From positions 1 through 20,651 of IMG/VR virus record IMGVR_UViG_3300047554_000009: a DNA stretch of 20,651 nt. One strand, written 5' to 3'. This DNA is from a virus. Under the pieces are notes generated by a model. The model worked only from the letters and a program-made list of their open reading frames with translations, was not told the origin of the DNA and did not search any database. How positions within the stretch are numbered: position 1 is the first letter of the stretch; the number at the start of each line of letters is the position of its first letter. Below, piece by piece: positions 1 through 7,834 of this stretch. Position numbers and translations under genes: made by a program.

Positions 1-2
1 TA

Positions 3-170
3 ATATGCCATGACTTAGGCAAAGCAGGATATTTCCACTTTGTTAGTCGTGGATACGTTCATCATGCAGGATCGCAGACAGTTGGAAACGACTTTGCTAA
101 GTGCCATGAGGAGCCAAGAGAGTGGATAAAGACTAACAGACCAGATATGTACGAGGCATTCTATGGCTGA
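3..170 (+). CDS. C-terminal fragment of an unknown protein, possibly a glycosyltransferase (5' end outside window)
   Basis: An open frame enters from the left edge and stops at the TGA at 168-170, giving about 55 codons. The visible part reads ICHDLGKAGYFHFVSRGYVHHAG, then a run ending in NRPDMYEAFYG. The pattern Asp, then Ala-Gly-Tyr, then an aromatic/basic strand and Val-His-His-Ala-Gly-Ser resembles the end of family 2 (GT-A) glycosyltransferases, where a late His binds the metal or phosphate; this is inference from a short tail. The stop overlaps the next start (163) by 8 bases, so the gene is co-transcribed and probably translationally coupled with the ART-like gene. The frame is convincing because it stays open up to the overlap, but the function is weakly supported. 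Confidence 0.5.
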   Translation: MCHDLGKAGYFHFVSRGYVHHAGSQTVGNDFAKCHEEPREWIKTNRPDMYEAFYG

Positions 171-1536
171 CGGATTACTAGCAAGTGGATTGAATTACAT
201 AGACCAGCAAAAACAGGCTTTAGCGGCTCGTTTAGGATTGTTGATGAATAATCCACAGGAATTTGCTGCTCAGTTAGGTAGTGAGGCTCGTCAAAGGGCT
301 GGAGTTGGTCTATTGGGTGAACCTAAGACTGCTCAGGAAATGGCATCAGGTGCATGGATTAATAGTCCGTATGGTCAGCAAGCAATGCAAGCAGGTAGCG
401 GATTTGCTGGTACTACGGCTTTACCTAAAGTAAAAATTAATCCTAATCTTGTTGGAACTGCTGAACAAAGAGCAGCCGAACAAGGCTACATTGATTATTT
501 GCATGGAACTCAACGATTAGACAGGTTATTAGAAGGCAAAACATTAAATCCTAAACGAGCCACTTCTGGTCCGATGCCATTTGGCACTCCTTCTACTGAA
601 TTATCTTCAAACTATGCAATGTCAAAGGCAGATACGTCTAGGATTGCATCAGACGTAGGTGATTTTAAAAATTACTTTCAAGTATCTCCTAAAGATATTG
701 GGCTTAGCGGTAGATCACCAATTTCTGTTGAAGATTCATGGAGGTATTTATCAAAAGATAAACAAGCAGAAATATTAGATAAAGCTAAACGTATTGGATA
801 CAAAGACCCAGAACAAGGTATGGGTGGATTTGTTTTGCATAATGATTCAAAAGGATTGCCATTTAGCGAAAAACATTGGGAATATGTTTTAAATAAGGAA
901 TCTGGCGGTAACCCCTTAACAGCATTGCGTAAAGTATATGCAGAAAGTGGGATGCTAGACCCATACGCTCCTTCTGAGCTTGCTGATATATATAGTTTGG
1001 CTGGAATTAAAGCACCTATAAGTCAAATGAATGCTCCGTGGACTGAAGCTAAAGGAGTGTTGTTAGGTAAAGCTCGCATAACTAATCCATTGCAAACAAC
1101 TGATGTTAAGAATTTGCAAGAAAACGTAATTCCTTATCTTAAAGAACAATTTAAAAATGATAGGACAAGGAAAGCTGCTTATGGTGCAGACCAATGGGAT
1201 AAGAACACAAAATTTACCCCTAAGGAATGGGTTAACCAACTTGAGCAAGATGTAGCTGCTGGAACAAATTCTTTTGTTTGGACTTCAATTCCTGACAAAA
1301 TTACTAAAAAGTTAAAAGATATTGGGTATAACGGAATTATTGATACAAGTGGCAAAGGTGGTAGTGGTACACCATATCCAGTTGTAATCCCTTTTGAGGC
1401 TGGTCAGATACGCTCAAGATTTGCACAATTTGATCCAGCAAAGATAGGGCAACCAGATATGTTAGCGGCAGGAGTCCCACTAGGATTACTTGCAGGAACT
1501 AATGTAGAGATGCCTAAGAAAGAGAAACGTAAGTAG
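163..1536 (+). CDS. Putative ADP-ribosyltransferase-like phage protein
   Basis: 457 residues. The N-terminal ~90 residues are helical and Gln/Ala/Gly-rich. Around residues 112-160 there is Y-L-H-G-T (H114), then a Gly/Pro loop, then L-S-S-N-Y-A (Y151), the order expected for the His and Tyr elements of H-Y-E class ADP-ribosyltransferases. The C-terminus has I-G-Y-N-G-I-I (387-393) and Q-I-R-S-R-F-A-Q-F-D-P (415-425) followed by D-M-L-A, an ending I know from phage polyvalent and ART-like proteins. The usual catalytic acid just before that last strand is not obvious: the region reads GTPYPVVIPFEAGQ. Activity is therefore uncertain. Substrate unknown; a role in modifying host proteins is inference. 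The central part is much more AT-rich than both ends, suggesting a swapped-in domain. The gene overlaps the upstream ORF by 8 bases and lies 26 bases before the small terminase gene. Confidence 0.6.
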   Translation: MADGLLASGLNYIDQQKQALAARLGLLMNNPQEFAAQLGSEARQRAGVGLLGEPKTAQEMASGAWINSPYGQQAMQAGSGFAGTTALPKVKINPNLVGTAEQRAAEQGYIDYLHGTQRLDRLLEGKTLNPKRATSGPMPFGTPSTELSSNYAMSKADTSRIASDVGDFKNYFQVSPKDIGLSGRSPISVEDSWRYLSKDKQAEILDKAKRIGYKDPEQGMGGFVLHNDSKGLPFSEKHWEYVLNKESGGNPLTALRKVYAESGMLDPYAPSELADIYSLAGIKAPISQMNAPWTEAKGVLLGKARITNPLQTTDVKNLQENVIPYLKEQFKNDRTRKAAYGADQWDKNTKFTPKEWVNQLEQDVAAGTNSFVWTSIPDKITKKLKDIGYNGIIDTSGKGGSGTPYPVVIPFEAGQIRSRFAQFDPAKIGQPDMLAAGVPLGLLAGTNVEMPKKEKRK

Positions 1537-1562
1537 CATGACATCCAGAGGATAATGCAAAA

Positions 1563-1895
1563 ATGGAAACAGAAGTCAGTAAAGAAGAAAAGACTACAGC
1601 GCATCCCGGCTTAACTAATGCTGGTAAGGGTAGACCTGCTGGAGTACCTAATAAGAGTACGGCAGTAGTACGTAATGCTATTGCTACGCTACTAGAGAAG
1701 AACGTGCCTTACATGGATAGATGGCTACAGAGGGTAGCTGAGGGCGATGAGGTCTATGGACTAAAGCCTGATCCTGCTAAGGCATTGGACTTGATGCAAA
1801 AGCTAAGTGAGTACCATATACCTAAGCTGGCTAGGACTGAGATAAGTGGCGTTGATGGTGCTCCTCAGCAGCACGTGGTTACATGGCAGAAGTAA
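1563..1895 (+). CDS. terS: Terminase small subunit-like protein
   Basis: 110 residues. Residues ~20-31 carry A-G-K-G-R-P-A-G-V-P-N-K, the basic G-K-x-x-G-x-x-N-K motif at the start of DUF5681-type and related small-terminase proteins. A helical region (about 34-60) and the ending D-L-M-Q-K-L-S-E-Y-H-I-P-K-L-A-R-T-E are also typical of that group. In packaging motors this subunit binds the phage DNA at the packaging site and hands it to the large subunit. The ribosome site AGAGGA lies about 12 bases before the ATG. The gene overlaps the large terminase start by 13 bases in another frame, the normal TerS-TerL arrangement, which strengthens the call. The sequence alone does not show DNA-binding specificity. 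Confidence 0.75.
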   Translation: METEVSKEEKTTAHPGLTNAGKGRPAGVPNKSTAVVRNAIATLLEKNVPYMDRWLQRVAEGDEVYGLKPDPAKALDLMQKLSEYHIPKLARTEISGVDGAPQQHVVTWQK

Positions 1896-3157
1896 TCGAG
1901 ATCGCTTATAAGCCAAGAGAACAGCAAAGGCTGATTCATGAGGCTATAGACAAGCACAGGTTTACAGTAGTAGTAGCCCATCGAAGAATGGGAAAGACTA
2001 TGTGTGCGTTGAATCACGCTATAAAGGCTGCAATAGAGTGCCAGAAACCTAACCCTAGATTTGCTTACATAGCTCCTACTTATGCTCAATCGAAACGTGT
2101 GGCTTGGGATTACTTGTTGGAATTTACTCGTCCTCTTGGGGCTGTGGCTAACATCTCAGAGCTTAGAGTTGACTTTTGGGGTAGGCGCATTAGTCTTTAC
2201 GGCTCTGATAATGCTGATAGCTTGCGTGGGCAGTATTTCGATGGCGTTATTCTCGATGAGATAGGCGACCAGAACCCTAAGATATGGAACGAGGTTATAC
2301 GTCCAGCACTAGCGGATAGGAATACTGATGAGGCTCCTACGTGGTGTCTATTTATTGGTACGCCTAAAGGTAGGAACCATTTCGCAGACTTTAGAGATAG
2401 GGCTAAGACTGCTGAAGGATGGGCATTACTAGAGTTTAAGGCTAGTGATACAGGGATTCTTGCGGCTAAGGAACTTAAAGACGCTCGTAAGGAAATGGGC
2501 GATGATAAGTACAACCAAGAGTTTGAGTGCAGCTTTGACGCAGCCGTAGAGGGTTCTTATTATGGGCAGATTATCAACAATCTTGAGGAGAAGAACCGGA
2601 TCACCACTATCGAGCCTGATGACTTATGTAAGTCTTATGTTGCTTGGGATTTGGGGATTAGCGATTCTACTTCTCTGTGGGTTGCTCAGGTGGTTGGAAA
2701 AGAAGTACGTCTCATTGATTTTACGGAAAACCACGGTGTCGGTCTGGACTGGTATGTACGCTGGCTCAAAGATAACGGCTACGAAGGCTTCACGCAGTTC
2801 TTGCCTCATGACGTCGAAGTCAGAGAATTAGGCACAGGAAAGAGCCGTAAAGAGGTTTTGCAGGAAGCTGGACTGGATATAACTGTAGCTCCTAGATTGT
2901 CGGTTGCAGATGGCATACAAGCCGTTAGAAGGCTATTGCCGCAATGCTGGTTCGATCATAAGACTAAGACAGGTCTTGATGCACTCAGGAACTATCGCAG
3001 GGAATATAACGAAAGACAGCAAGTGTTTTACGACAAGCCGCTACATGATTGGTCTAGCCATGCTTCAGACGCTTTCAGGTACTTAGCGATAAGTCTTGAC
3101 CAAGACGAGACTTCATGGCAGTCAGATTTGCCCATTAACACAAAATGGATTGTATAA
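1883..3157 (+). CDS. terL: Terminase large subunit (packaging ATPase/nuclease)
   Basis: 424 residues, a usual TerL length. The ATPase half shows a Walker A A-H-R-R-M-G-K-T (32-39), a Walker B V-I-L-D-E (122-126, catalytic E126) and a coupling motif I-G-T-P-K-G (158-163). The nuclease half has an RNase H-like fold signature: acidic residues at D255 (Y-V-A-W-D-L-G), D309 (F-L-P-H-D) and D395 (H-A-S-D-A-F-R-Y). The linker D-K-Y-N-Q-E-F-E-C-S-F (207-217) is typical of the Terminase_6 group. The protein translocates DNA into the procapsid through the portal by ATP hydrolysis and cuts concatemers. All key catalytic residues are present, so it looks functional. It starts inside the end of the small terminase gene and is followed 27 bases later by the portal gene. 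Confidence 0.95.
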   Translation: MAEVIEIAYKPREQQRLIHEAIDKHRFTVVVAHRRMGKTMCALNHAIKAAIECQKPNPRFAYIAPTYAQSKRVAWDYLLEFTRPLGAVANISELRVDFWGRRISLYGSDNADSLRGQYFDGVILDEIGDQNPKIWNEVIRPALADRNTDEAPTWCLFIGTPKGRNHFADFRDRAKTAEGWALLEFKASDTGILAAKELKDARKEMGDDKYNQEFECSFDAAVEGSYYGQIINNLEEKNRITTIEPDDLCKSYVAWDLGISDSTSLWVAQVVGKEVRLIDFTENHGVGLDWYVRWLKDNGYEGFTQFLPHDVEVRELGTGKSRKEVLQEAGLDITVAPRLSVADGIQAVRRLLPQCWFDHKTKTGLDALRNYRREYNERQQVFYDKPLHDWSSHASDAFRYLAISLDQDETSWQSDLPINTKWIV

Positions 3158-3184
3158 TTGCGAAAATCCTAAGAGGAACGCATT

Positions 3185-5287
3185 ATGATGGACGCTGGCA
3201 AAGTAAAAGGCATTATCGAGAATGAAATAGATAATGCTATTGGCTATCTGGACACAGAGACTACCGAAGATCGTAAGAGGGCATTAGAGTATTACTTACG
3301 CTATCCTTACGGTAATGAGCAAGAAGGTCGCTCGCAGATCGTAACTGGTGAGGTAGCTGAGGCTATCGATGGCGCATTGCCACAACTCATGAGAGTCTTT
3401 ACGACTACCGAAGATATTGTCTATTTTGAGCCTAAGAGTCCGGGTGATGAGGAGTCAGCTAGACAAGCTACCGATTACTGTAATTGGGCTTTCTATCGTG
3501 ACAATGATGGAATGCTTATCCTTCATAACTGGTTTAAAGATGCTCTGCTGCAAAAGGTAGGCGTAGTTAAGTCATATTGGGATGAATCTACAGACGTAAC
3601 TAAAGAAGAGTACAAGAATCTATCAGAGGATGAGCTTGCTTTATTGCTATCTGATCAGACTCTAAAGGTTGTCAAGCAGGAAATAGAATATACGGAAATG
3701 TCGGACATGATGGGCAATGTCATACAAGTTCCTAAGTTCGAGGTGTATGTCCAGCGTATCAAAGAATCAGGTCAGGTAAGGATTGAGAACGTACCTCCTG
3801 AAGAATTCCTTATCTCTAAGTCAGCTAAGACTATTGAAGATGCTAGCTTTGTAGCGCATCGTCGCTTGATGACTCGTTCAGAGTTAATTGCTATTGGCTA
3901 CGATCAGGATGTAGTTGACGAATTGCCAACATATAATGATCTAGAGTTCAATGCAGAGCGTATTGCAAGGTTCCCAAATGGCGAACAACCGGATCAAAAT
4001 ACGTCCTTAGATTTCTCTATGCAGATTTTAGAGGTCTATGAGTGCTATATCCGTATTGATGAAGATGACGATGGTATTGCTGAGTTGAGGCGTATTGTCT
4101 ATTGCGGTTCTGAGATACTTGAGGACGAAGAAACAGACTATGTACCATTCCACTCTATCTGTCCTATACCTGTACCGCATAAGTTCTTCGGTCAATCTCT
4201 GGCAGATCGGACGATGGATATTCAGTTACAGAAGTCCACGATAACTCGTCAGAGCTTAGATAATCTGTATCTAACTAACAACAATCGAGTAGGTGCAGTA
4301 GATGGTCAGGTCAACATGGATGACTTGCTCAATGCTACTCCGGGTGGCGTTATCCGCTTAAAGAATCCTAATGCTCTGGTTCCTTTAACGGTACAGAGTA
4401 CGTTCGGTCAAGCCATGCCAATGCTGGAATACTTGGATGCGGTTCAGGCTAAGAGAACAGGCGTTAGCGATGCACAGCAAGGACTTGATCCAGACATTCT
4501 GAGTAATGTTACGGCTACTGCTGTGGCTGCAATGATGAAGTCTAATAGTGGCAAGTTAGAACTAATCGCTCGCATCTTCGCTGAAACTGGTGTTAAGAGT
4601 CTGTTTAAAGGCATCCTGCACTTATTGGGCAAGTATCAGGATAAGCCTCGTATCGTTCGTATGCGTGGTAAGTACGTTCAGTTTGATCCTAGAACATGGG
4701 CAAATGAGTACGATATTAGCGTTAATGTTGGTCTAGGCTCAGGCGACAGAGATCAGAAACTGGCTATGTTGCAGATGGTTTTAGCGAAACAAGAGCAGAT
4801 CATTCAGCAATATGGCGCGTCTAATCCTTTGGTATCTATCGGTCAATACCGCAATACTCTAGCAAAGTTCATTGAATCGGCAGGTTTCAAAGATGCTAAC
4901 GAGTTTATGAATGAAATCACACCGGAACAGAATGCTGCTTTATCACAGCCACAGCCTCCTGCACCGGACGCACAGGCACAGGTTGCTGAGATGCTGGCTC
5001 AGGTTGAAAGAGAAAAGACTCAGGCTAAGGCTCAGATCGATGCGGCAAAACTTGACCTTGAAAAGCAAACGCTAGAGGCTGAATATACCCGCAAAGGTAT
5101 AGAGATGCAGATGAAGAACCAGAAAGATTCTGCTGAGTTACGTATCAAAGAAGCTGAGTTAGCAGTTAAGCAATTGCAAGCTGTACTTGCTATGGACTTG
5201 GCTGACGAGGACACAAAGAATAAGCAGACTGAGCTAACACTTAAAGCATTACGTGAACTAGGCTCATTAACTAAGGGTATGGCGTGA
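3185..5287 (+). CDS. Portal protein (P22-type)
   Basis: 700 residues, in the size range of P22 gp1-like portals. The N-terminal part contains Y-L-R-Y-P-Y-G-N-E-Q-E-G-R-S and S-Q-I-V-T-G-E-V-A-E-A-I-D-G, a conserved opening of this family. The stretch T-G-V-S-D-A-Q-Q-G-L-D-P (from residue 425) followed by T-A-T-A-V-A-A-M-M corresponds to the conserved clip/wing core. From about 600 to 690 there is a long charged Ala/Glu/Lys/Gln coiled-coil, consistent with a C-terminal barrel that reaches into the head. Twelve copies would form the ring at one capsid vertex through which TerL pumps DNA. AGAGGA at 3172-3177 fits the ATG at 3185; the second ATG at 3188 is also possible. The 3' end overlaps the next gene by four bases. 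Confidence 0.9.
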   Translation: MMDAGKVKGIIENEIDNAIGYLDTETTEDRKRALEYYLRYPYGNEQEGRSQIVTGEVAEAIDGALPQLMRVFTTTEDIVYFEPKSPGDEESARQATDYCNWAFYRDNDGMLILHNWFKDALLQKVGVVKSYWDESTDVTKEEYKNLSEDELALLLSDQTLKVVKQEIEYTEMSDMMGNVIQVPKFEVYVQRIKESGQVRIENVPPEEFLISKSAKTIEDASFVAHRRLMTRSELIAIGYDQDVVDELPTYNDLEFNAERIARFPNGEQPDQNTSLDFSMQILEVYECYIRIDEDDDGIAELRRIVYCGSEILEDEETDYVPFHSICPIPVPHKFFGQSLADRTMDIQLQKSTITRQSLDNLYLTNNNRVGAVDGQVNMDDLLNATPGGVIRLKNPNALVPLTVQSTFGQAMPMLEYLDAVQAKRTGVSDAQQGLDPDILSNVTATAVAAMMKSNSGKLELIARIFAETGVKSLFKGILHLLGKYQDKPRIVRMRGKYVQFDPRTWANEYDISVNVGLGSGDRDQKLAMLQMVLAKQEQIIQQYGASNPLVSIGQYRNTLAKFIESAGFKDANEFMNEITPEQNAALSQPQPPAPDAQAQVAEMLAQVEREKTQAKAQIDAAKLDLEKQTLEAEYTRKGIEMQMKNQKDSAELRIKEAELAVKQLQAVLAMDLADEDTKNKQTELTLKALRELGSLTKGMA

Positions 5288-5514
5288 AGAAATCAGACTG
5301 GGCTAACAACTTACTAAGAGACGACTACTTCATCGATATGATGGAAGAACTCAGAGGTATGGAGATAGCTAAGTTTTTGAATAGCGGCTATGGGGATATA
5401 GAGACACGCGAGGAAGCGTATCTACGTCTTAGAGTCTTAGAATCCATTGATAACTACATTCAAGGATTGGCAGATCAGAAGATTATTGATGAAAAAAAGT
5501 TAAAGATTTTGTAG
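5284..5514 (+). CDS. Small protein between portal and scaffold, function unknown
   Basis: 76 residues with a GTG start that overlaps the portal stop in GTGA (5284-5287), so it is likely translated by re-initiation after the portal. The sequence is helical and charged, with W-A-N-N-L-L-R-D-D near the start, then T-R-E-E-A-Y-L-R-L-R-V-L-E-S-I-D in the middle and a Lys-rich end. The middle motif (R-E-E-A-Y-x-R-x-R-x-L) recurs in small proteins placed between portal and scaffold or protease genes in many tailed phages, as I recall. No enzymatic motif is visible. A role in head assembly is inferred from position only. The tight coupling and the conserved-looking motif argue that it is a real gene despite the small size. 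Confidence 0.75.
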   Translation: MKKSDWANNLLRDDYFIDMMEELRGMEIAKFLNSGYGDIETREEAYLRLRVLESIDNYIQGLADQKIIDEKKLKIL

Positions 5515-5553
5515 TCCGAATCGTCCGGTTGGCGATATAATTAAGGAAACTAA

Positions 5554-6513
5554 ATGAGCGATACTCAGAACACGACACCGCAAGGTAGTGGTGAGTTAAC
5601 GGTAGAAGGTGCAGCTAACGCTTTCTTGAGCATGATGGATCGGGAAGATGGCTCCGACAAGGAACAACCAGAATCCGCTTCAGAAGCTAACGAAAGCGAT
5701 GCCGAATCAGACGAGTATGAGTCTGAGGTAGAACAAGATGATGACGGTGAGGAGCAAGAGCAGCCTACGTATCTGGTTAAAGCAGCCGGAGAAGAACGTG
5801 AGGTAACGCTTGATGAGCTTATCAAGTCTTATCAACTTGGCACAGATTACACCAAGAAATCGCAAGCAGTAGCTGAGGAGCGTAAAGCCGTAGAGGCAGA
5901 GCGTCAAGCTGTTCAGGAAGCCAAGCAAATGCGTGATACGTACGCGCAGAGACTTGAGATGATTGAGCAAATGCTACAGCCTCAGCAAGAGGAAAATCTC
6001 GAATACCTGAAAGAGACTGATCCTATTGGATACTCTGTAAAGGTTGCAGAGATGATTCAGAGAGACAAGCAACTAGCTGCTGTACAAGCTGAACGGAGTC
6101 GAATCCAACAGCAACAGGAGCAGGATAGACAGGCACAGATGCAGCACGTAGTGGCTGAGGAAATGCAGAAATTGTCTAGCTTTATCCCTGAGTTCTCTGA
6201 TCCGGCTAAAGGTGAGGCTATCAGAAATGATATTCGAGCTTTTGGTAAGCAGATTGGATTTTCTGATAACGAATTAGCGGCTGTCTATGATAGTCGGGCT
6301 GTACTAACTCTGTATAAGGCGATGCAGTACGACAAGTTAGTTGCTAGTAAGCCAGCGATAACCAAGAAGGTTACAGAGGCTCCTAAAGCGATTAAGTCAG
6401 GCGTAAGCAAACCTAGAGATAGTAGTGCTGAAGAACTGAAGAAACTAAAGGCACGAGTTAAGTCTAGTGGTAGTCCACGTGATGCGGCAAGTGTATTTGA
6501 ACGCTTTTTATAA
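5554..6513 (+). CDS. Scaffolding protein
   Basis: 319 residues lying directly before the capsid gene, the normal scaffold position. Residues ~30-70 are strongly acidic (many Asp, Glu and Ser). About 70-95 holds Y-L-V-K-A-A-G-E-E-R-E-V-T-L-D-E-L, a small conserved module followed by S-Y-Q-L-G-T-D-Y-T-K-K, common in phage scaffolds. Residues ~95-200 are a Glu/Gln/Ala/Arg coiled-coil. The C-terminus is basic, with K-K-L-K-A-R-V-K-S, then R-D-A-A-S-V-F-E-R-F-L, fitting a capsid-binding tail. It would template procapsid assembly and then be released or degraded; no protease gene is visible in this window. AAGGAAA at 5543-5549 precedes the ATG at 5554. Confidence 0.82.
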   Translation: MSDTQNTTPQGSGELTVEGAANAFLSMMDREDGSDKEQPESASEANESDAESDEYESEVEQDDDGEEQEQPTYLVKAAGEEREVTLDELIKSYQLGTDYTKKSQAVAEERKAVEAERQAVQEAKQMRDTYAQRLEMIEQMLQPQQEENLEYLKETDPIGYSVKVAEMIQRDKQLAAVQAERSRIQQQQEQDRQAQMQHVVAEEMQKLSSFIPEFSDPAKGEAIRNDIRAFGKQIGFSDNELAAVYDSRAVLTLYKAMQYDKLVASKPAITKKVTEAPKAIKSGVSKPRDSSAEELKKLKARVKSSGSPRDAASVFERFL

Positions 6514-6524
6514 AGGATTGAATC

Positions 6525-7490
6525 ATGGCAATTTATAACGCCTACGACGCAATCGGTCAGCGCGAAGATTTGACCGACGTAATTTATGATATTTCGCCGA
6601 CTACTACTCCATTCATGAGTTCTATTGGCAAGACTAAGGCAACGGCTGTTTACCACGAGTGGCAGACCGACTCCCTCGCAGCTGCTACTACAAATAACGC
6701 TGCTGTTGAAGGTGCTGATGCTTCTGATGCTACTTTGACACCTACTACTCGCTTGGGTAACTACACTCAGATTCTGCAAAAGACTATCAAAGTCTCTGGC
6801 ACTCTGGATACAGTTAACAAAGCAGGAAGAAAATCTGAAAAAGCTTATCAATTAGCTAAGGCATCACAGGAGCTAAAGCGAGACCTAGAGACAATTCTCT
6901 TGTCTAACCAAGGTCGTTCGGCTGGTTCGTCTAACTCATCGGCTCGTAAGATGGGTTCGTTGCTGTCATGGATCAAGACTAACTCGTCAGTCCAGACTAA
7001 CGGTGGTGACCCAACTACTATCGGCGTATCGACACGTACAGACGGTAACACACGTACATTTACTGAGGCTCTGTTGAAAGAAGTAGTTGCTGAGGTATTC
7101 TCCTCTGGCGGTACTCCTAAGATTCTGATGGTTGGTGCTACTGGTAAACAGAAAGTATCTAGCTTCACAGGTCTGTCGGCTTACCGTTATAACGTCAATG
7201 CTGGTGGTGGTGGTGCTGGCGTTGGTGCTGCAACTATCGTCGGTGCTGCTGACGTTTACTTGTCTGACTTCGGTTCAATGAGCGTTGTTCCTAATATCTT
7301 CATGCGTACACGCGATGCTCTGGTGCTTGATCCTGAGTACGCTGCAATCGCTTATCTGCGTCCGTTCATGACTAACGAGCTTGCAAAAGCTGGTGATGCT
7401 GACAAGACTCAGATTCTGGTTGAGTGCACATTGGAAGTTAAGAACGAAGCTGCTCACGGTATCGTTGCTGACTTGAATATGTCTCTGTAA
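6525..7490 (+). CDS. Major capsid protein (DUF5309/SU10-type, HK97 fold)
   Basis: 321 residues. The opening N-A-Y-D-A-I-G-Q-R-E-D-L-T-D-V-I-Y-D-I-S, then P-T-T-T-P-F-M-S-S-I-G, is the hallmark of the DUF5309/SU10 major capsid group. It is followed by Y-H-E-W-Q-T-D-S-L and a Q-I-L-Q-K-T-I-K-V-S-G-T segment, also typical. The family adopts the HK97 fold and forms the hexamers and pentamers of the head. An Ala/Gly-rich stretch near residues 225-240 (GGGGAGVGAA) is encoded by a GGT run. AAGGATTG 6 to 13 bases upstream serves as ribosome site. Codon choice (GCT, GGT, ACT, CGT) appears biased to a few codons, as expected for the most abundant virion protein. A stem-loop follows 7 bases after the stop. 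Confidence 0.93.
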   Translation: MAIYNAYDAIGQREDLTDVIYDISPTTTPFMSSIGKTKATAVYHEWQTDSLAAATTNNAAVEGADASDATLTPTTRLGNYTQILQKTIKVSGTLDTVNKAGRKSEKAYQLAKASQELKRDLETILLSNQGRSAGSSNSSARKMGSLLSWIKTNSSVQTNGGDPTTIGVSTRTDGNTRTFTEALLKEVVAEVFSSGGTPKILMVGATGKQKVSSFTGLSAYRYNVNAGGGGAGVGAATIVGAADVYLSDFGSMSVVPNIFMRTRDALVLDPEYAAIAYLRPFMTNELAKAGDADKTQILVECTLEVKNEAAHGIVADLNMSL

Positions 7491-7497
7491 TTGAATA

Positions 7498-7523
7498 GCC
7501 CTCAGGGATTCGTCTCTGGGGGC
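7498..7523 (+). terminator. Stem-loop just after the major capsid gene (possible weak terminator or RNA-stability element)
   Basis: GCCCTCAGGG (7498-7507) and CTCTGGGGGC (7514-7523) pair in a 10-bp stem with two G-U wobbles around the six-base loop ATTCGT. Only ATTTA follows, so there is no strong U-tract; full rho-independent termination is doubtful. Hairpins after capsid genes often lower downstream expression or protect the 3' end of the capsid mRNA. The GAGG of the next gene's ribosome site begins seven bases after the stem. Confidence 0.55.
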
Positions 7524-7537
7524 ATTTACGAGGATTT

Positions 7538-7834
7538 ATGGACTATAGACAACAGGTTGTTCATGCGGACGGTGACGGTGGTATCGTCATTGAGACTAAA
7601 CAGGATGTTACTGAGATATTAGAGAGTAACAACCTAATCAGAGAGGAAGATAAAGCAAGGCTAGGACACGTTAAAGAATTGCACCACGTAGCTCGAATAC
7701 CTTTTACAGTTATTGATGACTTGAATAAAAGGGGAGTTATGAAAGGGTTCAATATCGTTGACGATGTGGCTTTTGCTCGATGGCTCAATGATTCCGATAA
7801 TGCACAATGGAAAGTCTATAGGGGTACTATCTAA
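7538..7834 (+). CDS. Small head-associated protein, function unknown
   Basis: 98 residues. The GAGG at 7530-7533 places the start at the ATG at 7538. The visible pattern is a β-rich N-terminus (residues 1-25), then a charged helix, then H-H-V-A-R-I-P-F-T-V-I-D-D-L (near residues 50-63) and a C-terminal A-R-W-L-N-D-S-D-N-A-Q-W-K-V-Y-R-G. I recall this 'H-x-A-R-I-P ... L-N-D-x-x-N-x-x-W-K-x-x-x-G' layout from small proteins directly after phage capsid genes. No catalytic motif or membrane segment is seen. The position suggests a head-stabilising or completion role, which is inference. The stop overlaps the next start in TAATG. Confidence 0.7.
   Translation: MDYRQQVVHADGDGGIVIETKQDVTEILESNNLIREEDKARLGHVKELHHVARIPFTVIDDLNKRGVMKGFNIVDDVAFARWLNDSDNAQWKVYRGTI

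Noticed and set aside
2197-2514. 105-codon - strand frame opposite the large terminase
   Set aside because: It is opposite the conserved ATPase motifs and has no motif or ribosome site of its own.
3128-3158. TTGCCC ... TATAAT, a possible promoter before the portal
   Set aside because: The -10 at 3153-3158 is perfect but overlaps the terminase end, the -35 is only 4/6 and the spacing is 19 bases. Chance is likely in AT-rich DNA.
5536-5541. TATAAT before the scaffold gene
   Set aside because: Transcription would start at or after the ribosome site, and no -35 lies at 16-18 bases. Not a convincing promoter.
6285-6851. 188-codon open frame on the - strand across the scaffold/capsid boundary
   Set aside because: It lies opposite two well-supported genes, lacks domain signals, and its composition is explained by the codon use of the + strand.
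7201-7220. GGT-run in the capsid gene as a phase-variable microsatellite
   Set aside because: The run is in frame, short and imperfect, coding for Gly in a loop; no sign of slippage is visible.
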